DNA from: Planococcus sp. PAMC 21323
GTDB lineage: Bacteria; Bacillota; Bacilli; Bacillales_A; Planococcaceae
Reading direction: 5' to 3'
Assembly: GCF_000785555.1 (NCBI RefSeq)
Contig: NZ_CP009129.1
Coordinates: forward strand, 2,852,001 to 2,916,000
DNA: 64,000 bases
Every line of letters starts with the position of its first letter. Within the stretch, counting starts at the first letter, position 1. The translations under genes and the position numbers were made by a program. The notes beneath the pieces are model-generated. The model saw only the letters and a list, made by a program, of their open reading frames with translations. It did not search any database and was not told the origin of the DNA. This document shows positions 17,449-25,634 of this stretch, one piece after another.

Positions 17449-17491
17449 TGATGAAGTGCTAATAACTTACCCCTCCATTTTTCCGCATAGT

Positions 17492-17504
17492 GGAAACTAT
17501 TTCC
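17492..17504. promoter_or_regulatory. Candidate IclR operator
   Basis: GGAAA-CTA-TTTCC inverted repeat. It matches the IclR-type core (TGGAAATNATTTCCA in E. coli) and lies between the IclR gene and its divergent operon. The flanks CATAG and CTATATG extend the symmetry. Confidence 0.65.
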
Positions 17505-17508
17505 GCTA

Positions 17509-17529
17509 TATGAAAAGTTATTTTTCATA
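17509..17529. promoter_or_regulatory. Second inverted repeat beside the IclR operator
   Basis: TATGAAAA-GTTAT-TTTTCATA, perfect eight-base arms, four bases beyond the first repeat's core. It may be a second site for the same regulator or overlap the promoter of the iclR-type gene. Confidence 0.5.
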
Positions 17530-17610
17530 ATATAAATTATTCGTGTTATAATGTCAATATATTTTAAATGTTTAGATAACAACTTTCTATAAAGGATAGG
17601 TGACGAACAG

Positions 17611-18348
17611 ATGCAGTCAATCGACCGGGCAATGGGTGTAGTAAAATTATTAGTGTCTCGATCTACTGAAGGAGGCTTGTCGATTTCAGAACTAGCAAGT
17701 GAATGCGAGCTTCCCGTTAGTTCCATGCACCGGTTATTGAAATCTATGGCCGTCCACGGCATGATTCAACAAAACGCCAAAACAAAACATTATGATTTAG
17801 GGGATATTTGGTTAGAGTATGGTTTGCATATGTACGATACGATGGACTATATCAGCACCATCAGACCTGAGTTAGTAACTCTCATGGATAAAACAGGAGA
17901 AAGCGTCTACTTAAGCCAACCCATGGGCAGCGAATCATTAATCACCGAGCGCATCGACAACGAAAATCACGCGATTCGGGTTTACGACAAGCTGGGATCC
18001 CGTATTCCGTTGCATATCGGAGCCGCCAATAAAACCATGCTTGCCAATATGCCCAATGCCGAAGTAAAAAAGATTCTCCATACGTATATCGATAAAGAAC
18101 AACATTCCACTTTTTACGAACTGTTAGAACAAATAAAAAAACAAGGCTATGCGATCAGCCATAGTGAACGAACAGAAGGCACTTCATCTGTCGGTGCTCC
18201 GATTTTAAACGGTTTTGGAAAAGTTCAAGGAGCGCTTAGTATTGGTGTCGTGAGTCATAACTTAACAGAAGAACGATTGGCATTTCTTGCCGAACAAATA
18301 AAAGAAACGAGCAAACGCATTTCTGCTAAATTGGGATACAATAATTAA
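17611..18348 (+). CDS. IclR-family transcriptional regulator
   Basis: 245-aa regulator with an N-terminal winged helix (about residues 1-65: LSISELASECELPVSSMHRLLKSMAVHGMI) and a C-terminal IclR effector domain (residues about 75-240, with RIPLHIGAANKTMLA and EGTSSVGAPILNGFGKVQGALSIG). AAAGGATAGG precedes the ATG. It is divergent from the arginine-derivative operon and the palindromes at 17492 and 17509 lie between, so it most likely controls that operon and itself. The effector is presumably the imported amino acid or a breakdown product. Confidence 0.92.
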   Translation: MQSIDRAMGVVKLLVSRSTEGGLSISELASECELPVSSMHRLLKSMAVHGMIQQNAKTKHYDLGDIWLEYGLHMYDTMDYISTIRPELVTLMDKTGESVYLSQPMGSESLITERIDNENHAIRVYDKLGSRIPLHIGAANKTMLANMPNAEVKKILHTYIDKEQHSTFYELLEQIKKQGYAISHSERTEGTSSVGAPILNGFGKVQGALSIGVVSHNLTEERLAFLAEQIKETSKRISAKLGYNN

Positions 18349-18350
18349 TC

Positions 18351-18396
18351 AAAAAGCACAGCCAAAACGGAAAACCGTTTTGGCTGTGCTTTTTTT
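18351..18396 (+). terminator. Intrinsic terminator after the IclR gene
   Basis: AAAAAGCACAGCCAAAACGG pairs perfectly with its complement around AAAA and is followed by seven T. Stem nearly identical to the terminator at 12667-12708. Confidence 0.93.
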
Positions 18397-18644
18397 GCTA
18401 AATCCCTTCAACTCACAACAAAACTTCACAAACTAAAATAAGTTTGTATTACCTCTCATAGAAAGACATCAAGTGGTTTTACAGCTTTAATAAAAAAGCA
18501 TAAAAAGGACTTTAGACTTAATAATTATATGCATAATTGTGTATTTAGTTGTTTCTTTATTACAATATATTCTTTATAATTGGGATTACTATCATTGAAA
18601 AAATATATTTTATTATCTTTTTATAGATAAGCTGAGGTGAAAAA

Positions 18645-21047
18645 ATGAAGCTTTCAAAGCTTAAAAAATGGTTTGCTTTTTATATTTTTATACATATTTC
18701 TTTCTATTACTATTTTGTTTTATCTGCCGGTTCAAATGATCGCGGTTATTTAATGGCTGCTAACTTTTTTTCGTGGCTAGCTCCTACCATTGCCTGTGTT
18801 GTTCTTTTTTACATTTACCGAAAAACAAAAGTGCAAAGTCGTCTTTTCTGGTTATTTTTTGCACTTGGGTGTTTTAACTATTCGATTGCAGAAAGTATTT
18901 GGTTTTATACGGATAGTATTTTACAAGAAGAAGTTCCTTACCCTGGCTGGGCAGACTTTTTTTATTTTCTTCAAATTTTCTTCTATTCGGTGGCTTTTGT
19001 TTATTATTTGAAACAAAAGAAAGAAATTTCCTATGAGGTGAAATTCTTTTTCGATATCATGATCATCATCATTGTATCCACTGCCCTTAGTTGGCATTTT
19101 CTTATCCAAAACTTACTTCCCGGACAAGGCGCTTCACTCCCATTACTGATTGTTTCAATCGGCTATCCTTTTGGTGATTTGTTGCTACTTTTTGGTGCGA
19201 TTTGTCTCTATATTAGCCGACCATCTTCTCTTTCAAATCGATTATTAGCTCTTATGATTACGGGTTTAGTTATTCAAGTTTTCGCGGATAGTGCTTTTCT
19301 CTATTCTACAATCTTTGATACTTACGTTTCTGGTAGTTTGTATGACCCACTATGGTCGCTTAGCGTATTATTGGTTGCTTTTGCTAGCTTACACGCACTT
19401 GATCCACAAAAAGACCTTGGTTCAACGGACACGTACTCGCCAAGTGATAACCAAATTTCGTTGCGTTTACTGCTACCGTATTTTAGTTTGATGATCTTAT
19501 TTGTGGTGATCAATGCGGAACAGCAAAAAGGAATTACGGGTTTGATATTATGCGCTAGTCTTGCGACTGCTTTACTCATTGGCCGACAGATATTCACATT
19601 ACGCGATAATCGACGGTTGGTGCTCAACTACGATCAGTTAACCTCGAGCCTTGAGCATAAAATTGAGCAACGAACGACGGAAGTTACACTGAAAAATAAC
19701 CAATTGAAAAAAGCCGTGCAACAAATGAAACATATTGCTTATCACGATGTGTTAACCAATTTACCTAATAGAAGGCTGTTTTTGGATTATCTAGAAGACT
19801 CGATACTCGAAGCGCAAGAGCTACAAGAAAAAGTTGCTGTGGTGTTTATTGATTTAGATCGCTTTAAGAACATTAATGATACTTTTGGTCATGAATTTGG
19901 CGATTTATTGCTGCAAGGCTTTTCTGAAAGGATCAAACAAAACTTACGCTCGGACGATATCGTTTCTCGGCAAGGTGGAGACGAGTTTACGCTGATTCTC
20001 AACAATATTTACGATGAATGCGATATCTCGCCACTCATTCAGCGCCTGCAAACTGCTTTGATAAAGCCTTTAATCGTTAACGAACACGAATTGCATATTT
20101 CAATGAGCATTGGCATCGCTCTTTATCCCAATGATGGCCAAACGGCAAGCGAATTATTAAAGCATGCAGACAATGCCATGTATAGCGCAAAAGCTAAAGG
20201 TAAAAATAATTTCCAGTTTTTTTCAGAAGATATGGCTTTAGTCGCTTCTCGAAAAATAGCGCTCGAAAATAATATGCGCCGCGCTATAACGCATAAAGAG
20301 TTTATCCTGTATTATCAGCCACAAGTTAACGTAGAAACGGGTGACATTATTGGCATGGAAGCTTTAATACGCTGGAAAAATACCGACGGTGAAATTATAT
20401 CGCCAGCAGAATTTATCCCGCTAGCAGAAGAAACGCGCTTGATCTTGACTATGGGCGAATGGGTTCTTTACACGGCATGCGAACAGGCAAAAAAATGGCA
20501 TGATGCGGGCCATTGTCACTTAAAGCTTGCTGTCAATTTATCGCCCCTTCAGTTTTTACATGAAGATTTAATGGATATGGTGAAACAAACGCTCCATAAA
20601 ACAGGTTTTCCTGCATCTTCACTTGAATTAGAAATAACCGAAGGCGTCGCTGTCGACGATGCCGAAATAGCAATTGTTCGAATGCAAGAGTTGAGGGAAA
20701 TTGGCGTGAAAATTGCTATTGATGATTTTGGCACAGGTTATTCTTCACTCAGCTATTTAAAACGATTCCCGATCAACAACTTGAAAATTGCTCAGCCTTT
20801 TGTTCAAGATATGGCGACAAATCCTTCTGACAAAGCACTTGTCGAAGCCATGGTCTTTATCGCTCACAACTTGAACATGTCGGTTATTGCAGAAGGTGTC
20901 GAAACCGATGAGCAGTTAACTTTATTAAAACAACTAGGCTGTGACGAAATTCAAGGTTACCTCTACAGCAAGCCACTGCCTCCCGACCATTTTGAAGACT
21001 TACTTCTTGATGAGCTTGTTTTAGAAAAGATTTCTAGACATATGTGA
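18645..21047 (+). CDS. Membrane-bound GGDEF-EAL cyclic-di-GMP protein (tandem copy A)
   Basis: 800-aa protein. Residues about 1-325 hold roughly eight to nine membrane segments, an unnamed sensory module. A coiled-coil linker follows at about 330-370. The GGDEF domain (about 370-530) has an intact RQGGDEF site, DLDRFKNIND, and an RxxD inhibitory site five residues before GGDEF. The EAL domain (about 545-795) has EALIRW, NLSPLQF, ELEITE, DDFGTGYSSL and AEGVET, but the usual LKID reads LKIA. Diguanylate cyclase activity is likely; phosphodiesterase activity is less certain. GAGGTGA precedes the ATG. Its close paralogue follows after a terminator. Confidence 0.92.
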   Translation: MKLSKLKKWFAFYIFIHISFYYYFVLSAGSNDRGYLMAANFFSWLAPTIACVVLFYIYRKTKVQSRLFWLFFALGCFNYSIAESIWFYTDSILQEEVPYPGWADFFYFLQIFFYSVAFVYYLKQKKEISYEVKFFFDIMIIIIVSTALSWHFLIQNLLPGQGASLPLLIVSIGYPFGDLLLLFGAICLYISRPSSLSNRLLALMITGLVIQVFADSAFLYSTIFDTYVSGSLYDPLWSLSVLLVAFASLHALDPQKDLGSTDTYSPSDNQISLRLLLPYFSLMILFVVINAEQQKGITGLILCASLATALLIGRQIFTLRDNRRLVLNYDQLTSSLEHKIEQRTTEVTLKNNQLKKAVQQMKHIAYHDVLTNLPNRRLFLDYLEDSILEAQELQEKVAVVFIDLDRFKNINDTFGHEFGDLLLQGFSERIKQNLRSDDIVSRQGGDEFTLILNNIYDECDISPLIQRLQTALIKPLIVNEHELHISMSIGIALYPNDGQTASELLKHADNAMYSAKAKGKNNFQFFSEDMALVASRKIALENNMRRAITHKEFILYYQPQVNVETGDIIGMEALIRWKNTDGEIISPAEFIPLAEETRLILTMGEWVLYTACEQAKKWHDAGHCHLKLAVNLSPLQFLHEDLMDMVKQTLHKTGFPASSLELEITEGVAVDDAEIAIVRMQELREIGVKIAIDDFGTGYSSLSYLKRFPINNLKIAQPFVQDMATNPSDKALVEAMVFIAHNLNMSVIAEGVETDEQLTLLKQLGCDEIQGYLYSKPLPPDHFEDLLLDELVLEKISRHM

Positions 21048-21072
21048 ACGGACTTTTCCAAACACATTAAAC

Positions 21073-21115
21073 AGCCCCTTATCGTAAACTAAACGTTGCG
21101 ACAAGGGGCTATTTT
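21073..21115 (+). terminator. Intrinsic terminator between the GGDEF-EAL paralogues
   Basis: AGCCCCTT pairs with AAGGGGCT, with further TCG/CGA pairing inside, and is followed by ATTTTT. It separates transcription of the two paralogues. Confidence 0.85.
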
Positions 21116-21295
21116 TAAATTTAAACTCTTAGATCTTTCCTCCACTAATAAATAAATATAAATATTTAACCATCAAATGGAATAAAAAGGTATTTTGCTA
21201 TTTATTTATTATTATATTTTCTTTATAATTAATGAATGTATCCATAAAGTTACTATTTCAGCAGATTTTTCTGCTCAATGAATGAGGTGAAACAC

Positions 21296-23686
21296 ATGAA
21301 GCCTTCAACTATTAAAAAGTGGTTCGCCGCATATATTTTCTTACATATCTCTAGCTATTATTTCTTTATTTTAGTTAATGCCAACACAGATACTTATGAC
21401 GTAATCATTCAAACGCTTTCATGGCTAGCTCCGATCATAGCCTGTGCAACTCTTTTTTACGTTTCTCGAAAGTCAGTTGGTAACAATCGAATATTTTGGC
21501 TGCTGCTGTCACTTGGATGTTTAAGTTATATTGCTGCAGAAAGCATTTCGTTCGTTAGCCACACCGCTTTTGATCTTGTGCTTCCTTATCCCGGATGGCC
21601 CGACTTGTTTTACTTTCTTCAAATCGCTTTCTTCCTAGCTGCTTTTGTTTATCAACTTACACAGAACAAACAGGCATCTTATCAGATTAAATTCATTTTC
21701 GACATGATGATTATTATTGCTGTATCTACTGCGCTTAGTTGGCATTTCCTTATCCGACATTTGCTGCCTACAGAATCAGATTCACTCTTGTTACTCGTTG
21801 TATCACTTGGTTACCCCATTGGAGACTTGCTTCTACTATTTGGTGCGGTTAGCTTTTACATCGGCAGTTCCCAGCCCCTTCCATCTCGCGTACTTTTTCT
21901 AATAGTTGTCGGTTTAATATTTCAAGTTTTTGCGGATACTGCTCATCTCTATTCGACATTCGCAAACACCTATGTTTCAGGGAATTTATATGACCCATTG
22001 TGGGCACTGAGCCTTCTACTCGTTGCGCTTGCTGGCTTATGTTCGCTCGACCCTACAGAAAAAATAATGCCAAAACGGGTTTTAGCAGCAGGTGACGAAC
22101 AATTATCTTTCCGGATGTTATTGCCTTATTTCAGCTTGCTTATATTGTTTATCGCTATGGTGGCTGAGCAAACAGAATCGATGAACGGTTTGATCGCGGG
22201 TGCCGGCGTTGCAGCCCTGTTAATTATATCTAGACAAATTTTCACCATGCAGGATAATCGGCGGTTGATCTTTAAATACGACCAACTCACTTCTGCTCTC
22301 GAACACAAAGTCGAGCAACGAACGATAGAAGTGACTTCTAAAAACGAGCAACTAAAAGATTCCGTTCAACAAATGAAGCACTTGGCTTATTACGATCTAT
22401 TGAGTGGTCTCCCAAACAGAAGACTGTTTCTTGAAAAATTAGAGGCCGCTATCGTTTCAGCCAAGCAGAACTCACATAAACTTGCGGTCGTTTTTATCGA
22501 CCTAGATCGATTTAAAAACATTAATGACACGTTTGGTCATGATTTTGGTGATTTGTTGCTTCAAGAGTTTTCTCAAAGAATTAGAGAAAACTTACGTTCG
22601 ATCGACACGCTTTCTCGACAAGGTGGAGATGAGTTCACGCTAATTCTCGATTACGTTAAGAACGAAAAAGATATCGAATCCATCATTCGAAAACTTCAAA
22701 GAACGCTTGAAAAACCTTTAACCATAAATGAACAAGAACTCTTTATCTCAATGAGTATTGGTATTTCAATTTATCCAAAAGATGGAGAAACAGCGAACGA
22801 GTTGATGAAACACGCTGATAATGCCATGTATAGCGCTAAAGAAAAGGGCAGAAACAATTATCAATTTTTCTCCAATGATATGGCCTTTATCGCTGCACGA
22901 AAAACGGCATTGGAAAACGATTTAAACCGTGCCATTATCAATAAAGAATTCACCTTGCATTATCAGCCTCAAATACAAGCTGCAACAGGAAAAATTACGG
23001 GAATGGAAGCGCTAATTCGCTGGCAAAAATCAGACGGTAGCATCATTTCACCCGCTGAATTTATCCCATTAGCAGAAGAAACACGATTGATCTTGCCAAT
23101 AGGCGAATGGGTTCTTCAAACAGCTTGTCTACAAGCAAAAGAATGGCACGATTCCGGATATTCCCACTTAAAAATTGCGGTAAACTTATCTTCTTTACAG
23201 TTTCTTCACGATGACTTGATGAAGGTTGTCCAAAAAGCTTTAAAGACGAGCAGACTTCCGGCGTCCTCTTTAGAGCTAGAGATTACTGAAAGTGTGGCAC
23301 TCGATGATGCAGAAAAAGCGATAGCACGCATGCAAACCTTAAGAGCAATGGGTGTTCAAATTGCCATTGATGATTTTGGCACTGGCTATTCGTCACTCAA
23401 CTATTTAAAACGATTCCCACTTACCAATCTAAAAATTGCCCAGCCTTTTGTACAAGACATGGCGACAAACCCGCGTGATAAATCACTTGTTGAAGCGATT
23501 GTTTTTATCGCTCATAGTTTTGATATGTCAGTTATCGCAGAAGGTGTGGAAACAGAAGAACAGTTTGCTTTATTAAAAGAGTTGAATTGTGACGAAATTC
23601 AAGGATTTCTCTTTAGCAGACCCTTACCTGCTCATCACTTTACAAAGTTGCTAAAAACCGGATTACCTTCAGTGAATATGGTTTAA
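21296..23686 (+). CDS. Membrane-bound GGDEF-EAL cyclic-di-GMP protein (tandem copy B)
   Basis: 796-aa tandem paralogue of the gene at 18645, similar along its whole length including the membrane module (KKWFAAYIFLHISSYYFF). RQGGDEF and the RxxD site (RSID) are intact, as are EALIRW, NLSSLQF, ELEITE, DDFGTGYSSL and AEGVET. The LKID position again reads LKIA, so the substitution predates the duplication. The start is the ATG at 21296 after GAGGTGA; an in-frame ATG at 21278 lacks a site. The two copies differ mainly in loops of the membrane module and in the GGDEF-EAL linker, suggesting divergence in signal sensed. Confidence 0.92.
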   Translation: MKPSTIKKWFAAYIFLHISSYYFFILVNANTDTYDVIIQTLSWLAPIIACATLFYVSRKSVGNNRIFWLLLSLGCLSYIAAESISFVSHTAFDLVLPYPGWPDLFYFLQIAFFLAAFVYQLTQNKQASYQIKFIFDMMIIIAVSTALSWHFLIRHLLPTESDSLLLLVVSLGYPIGDLLLLFGAVSFYIGSSQPLPSRVLFLIVVGLIFQVFADTAHLYSTFANTYVSGNLYDPLWALSLLLVALAGLCSLDPTEKIMPKRVLAAGDEQLSFRMLLPYFSLLILFIAMVAEQTESMNGLIAGAGVAALLIISRQIFTMQDNRRLIFKYDQLTSALEHKVEQRTIEVTSKNEQLKDSVQQMKHLAYYDLLSGLPNRRLFLEKLEAAIVSAKQNSHKLAVVFIDLDRFKNINDTFGHDFGDLLLQEFSQRIRENLRSIDTLSRQGGDEFTLILDYVKNEKDIESIIRKLQRTLEKPLTINEQELFISMSIGISIYPKDGETANELMKHADNAMYSAKEKGRNNYQFFSNDMAFIAARKTALENDLNRAIINKEFTLHYQPQIQAATGKITGMEALIRWQKSDGSIISPAEFIPLAEETRLILPIGEWVLQTACLQAKEWHDSGYSHLKIAVNLSSLQFLHDDLMKVVQKALKTSRLPASSLELEITESVALDDAEKAIARMQTLRAMGVQIAIDDFGTGYSSLNYLKRFPLTNLKIAQPFVQDMATNPRDKSLVEAIVFIAHSFDMSVIAEGVETEEQFALLKELNCDEIQGFLFSRPLPAHHFTKLLKTGLPSVNMV

Positions 23687-23690
23687 ACAT

Positions 23691-23733
23691 AAAACAAGGC
23701 AAGGCGCAGTTGACTGCGTCTTGCCTTGTTTTT
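23691..23733. terminator. Bidirectional intrinsic terminator
   Basis: AAAACAAGGCAAG..CGCAG pairs with CTGCG..CTTGCCTTGTTTTT around TTGA, with one mismatch. It lies between the convergent GGDEF-EAL copy B and the FMN reductase. Confidence 0.92.
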
Positions 23734-23751
23734 GGTTAGCCTATAGTTAAA

Positions 23752-24294
23752 TTAACGAATCGTTTTTAAAGCTGTTGACCATGGAATTACTTGGTCTAAC
23801 ATTTGATTAACAGAATCTGCTTGAACCGGTGCTGCTTTTAAGACAGAACCGTTTTCAAAGTCAGTGAATAATGATAACGCTGGATGTACACGCACATCTG
23901 CTACCGACAGTTCGCCTAAAATGCCACGTAAATGTTCTGCTGCACGAGCACCACCGACTGAACCATAAGAAACGATTCCGGCTGCTTTGTTATTCCATTC
24001 TGCACGCAAATAGTCCAACGCGTTTTTCAACGATCCCGTAATGGAATGGTTGTATTCTTGTGTAATAAAGACAAAGCCATCTTGTTTTGCAATCGCTTCT
24101 GACCATGCGGCAGCACCTGATGCATCTGTACCTTCTTCTCCAAGCAATGGCAATTTGTAGTCTGCGATGTCAATCACTGTATAGTTCGCGTCTCCGCGTT
24201 TGTCTGCTAATTCTTTTACCCAGTTCCCTACTTGTGGGCTTAAGCGCCCTTCACGTGTTGATCCTAAAATTATACCGATATTTAATGTTGTCAT
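23752..24294 (-). CDS. NADPH-dependent FMN reductase family protein (copy 1)
   Basis: 180-aa flavodoxin-like fold protein of the NADPH-dependent FMN / quinone reductase family. Motifs: GSTREGRLSPQVGNWV for the FMN phosphate, FVFITQEYNHSITGSLKNALDYL for the flavin ring, and GIVSYGSVGGARA. The start is the ATG at 24294 after AGGAGG; a longer frame starts at 24345 against the upstream stop and has no site. It follows the MhqO-type dioxygenase by 53 bp and is probably co-transcribed from the MhqR-type operator, which fits a two-electron quinone-detoxification role. A paralogue lies at 32593. Confidence 0.9.
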   Translation of the reverse strand: MTTLNIGIILGSTREGRLSPQVGNWVKELADKRGDANYTVIDIADYKLPLLGEEGTDASGAAAWSEAIAKQDGFVFITQEYNHSITGSLKNALDYLRAEWNNKAAGIVSYGSVGGARAAEHLRGILGELSVADVRVHPALSLFTDFENGSVLKAAPVQADSVNQMLDQVIPWSTALKTIR

Positions 24295-24347
24295 TGTTGT
24301 TTCCTCCTGTTGTTTGGTTCCAAATAATCTGCTGAATATATTCATGC

Positions 24348-25331
24348 TTATAAATACTCTTCTTCAAATGTGCGTGTGCTGCGAACTGTATCGATTGGAC
24401 GCACCAATTTTTCTATTTGATCGCGTTTTGCTTCTAAGAAAGGCGGCAATGATAATTTTTCTCCTACTGTTTCATATGGCTCATCGCCCATAAATCCTGG
24501 ACCATCTGTTGCCCATTCGAACAAAACTCCTGGTGCGACGCGTGCATACAACGATTCAAAGAAGAAACGATCAACATAACCAGAAGTATGGAATCCTTGA
24601 TGTTGCATATGGTTGATCCACTCTTCTAAAACGTTTCGATCTGCTACACGGAATGCCGCATGGTGAACGGTACCAAAGCCTTGGCGACCTTGTGGCAATA
24701 ATTTATTGTGCTCAACAATGACTTGCGCACCATTACCGCCTTCTCCGATTTCAAACAAATAGAACGAGCCCTCTTTAGCGATTTGACGCATTAACATCGC
24801 TTTTTCCAATACTTCTTTGAATGCATCAAAGTCTGCAATGCGGATATGAACAGGTCCTAACCCTGTAATCGCAAACTCAAGTGGTACCGGACCGTTTTGC
24901 CACGGTGTACCCGATGCTACGCCTTTGTTTGTTTCATCTGAAATCAGCATGTATTGCTGATCGTCAAAATCAACGAATGAGATGGTTTTTTTACCGAATA
25001 CTTCTTGAATGCCTTTATGAGCAACTTCGTATTTATCAAAACGTTTAATCCAGTAGTCGAGTGCAGCATCTGTTGGTACGCGGAATGCAGTTTTGTAAAT
25101 TTCATTCGTGCCGTGCGTTCCTTTCGGAATGTTCGGGAAGTCAAAGAACGTCATATCGGTTCCAGCAGACCCTTTATCATCTGCGAAAAATAAGTGATAC
25201 GTTTGGATATCGTCTTGGTTAACGGTTTTCTTTACTAAACGCATCCCTAGTACGTATGTGAAAAATTCATAGTTTTTCTCGGCAGAGCTTGTAATAGCAG
25301 TTACGTGGTGAATTCCTTTTAATTCATTCAT
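24348..25331 (-). CDS. mhqO: Ring-cleaving dioxygenase, MhqO-like (VOC superfamily)
   Basis: 327-aa extradiol-type dioxygenase made of two vicinal-oxygen-chelate modules (about 1-150 and 155-310). Candidate metal ligands are the His pair in GIHHVTAIT, the His in VHHAAFRV and the Glu in VLFEWATDGPG. Overall it matches the Bacillus MhqO/MhqA group, which degrades or detoxifies hydroquinone-type compounds. GGAGAATGACCC precedes the ATG. A perfect MhqR-type palindrome lies just upstream and an FMN reductase just downstream, which together support a quinone-stress operon. Confidence 0.9.
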   Translation of the reverse strand: MNELKGIHHVTAITSSAEKNYEFFTYVLGMRLVKKTVNQDDIQTYHLFFADDKGSAGTDMTFFDFPNIPKGTHGTNEIYKTAFRVPTDAALDYWIKRFDKYEVAHKGIQEVFGKKTISFVDFDDQQYMLISDETNKGVASGTPWQNGPVPLEFAITGLGPVHIRIADFDAFKEVLEKAMLMRQIAKEGSFYLFEIGEGGNGAQVIVEHNKLLPQGRQGFGTVHHAAFRVADRNVLEEWINHMQHQGFHTSGYVDRFFFESLYARVAPGVLFEWATDGPGFMGDEPYETVGEKLSLPPFLEAKRDQIEKLVRPIDTVRSTRTFEEEYL

Positions 25332-25358
25332 GGGTCATTCTCCTCTTTGATTGTATTT

Positions 25359-25376
25359 TATCTCGAATTCGAGATA
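25359..25376. promoter_or_regulatory. MhqR-type operator
   Basis: Perfect 18-base palindrome TATCTCGAATTCGAGATA in the promoter region of the mhqO-like gene. It equals, as recalled, the MhqR operator known from B. subtilis mhqNOP, mhqED and azoR2. No MhqR gene is seen in the window. Confidence 0.85.
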
Positions 25377-25572
25377 TATGATTAAAAAAAATAAACTGTC
25401 GTGCATTAAACTATGTTCCGAATTTGTTTCTTATAAATTTATCTTTAAACTATTTATCTTTAATTCAAAGTAATAATACCATGTAGGTTTTTATGTGTCA
25501 ACAGGTTAGTTTCTCTTTTTTATGAGAAGCTTAATTGAATTGAGTGCTCATCATAACTAAATATAACCTAGC

Positions 25573-25605
25573 AAAAAGAGAACAGGAAACTGCTCCTATT
25601 CTCTT
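25573..25605 (-). terminator. Probable terminator of the two-component operon
   Basis: Imperfect hairpin (AAGAGAACAGGA with TCCTATTCTCTT) followed by a T run on the minus strand, 30 bp beyond the histidine kinase stop. Confidence 0.55.
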
Positions 25606-25634
25606 CATATAGCTTGGTAATACAAGTGCTACTG

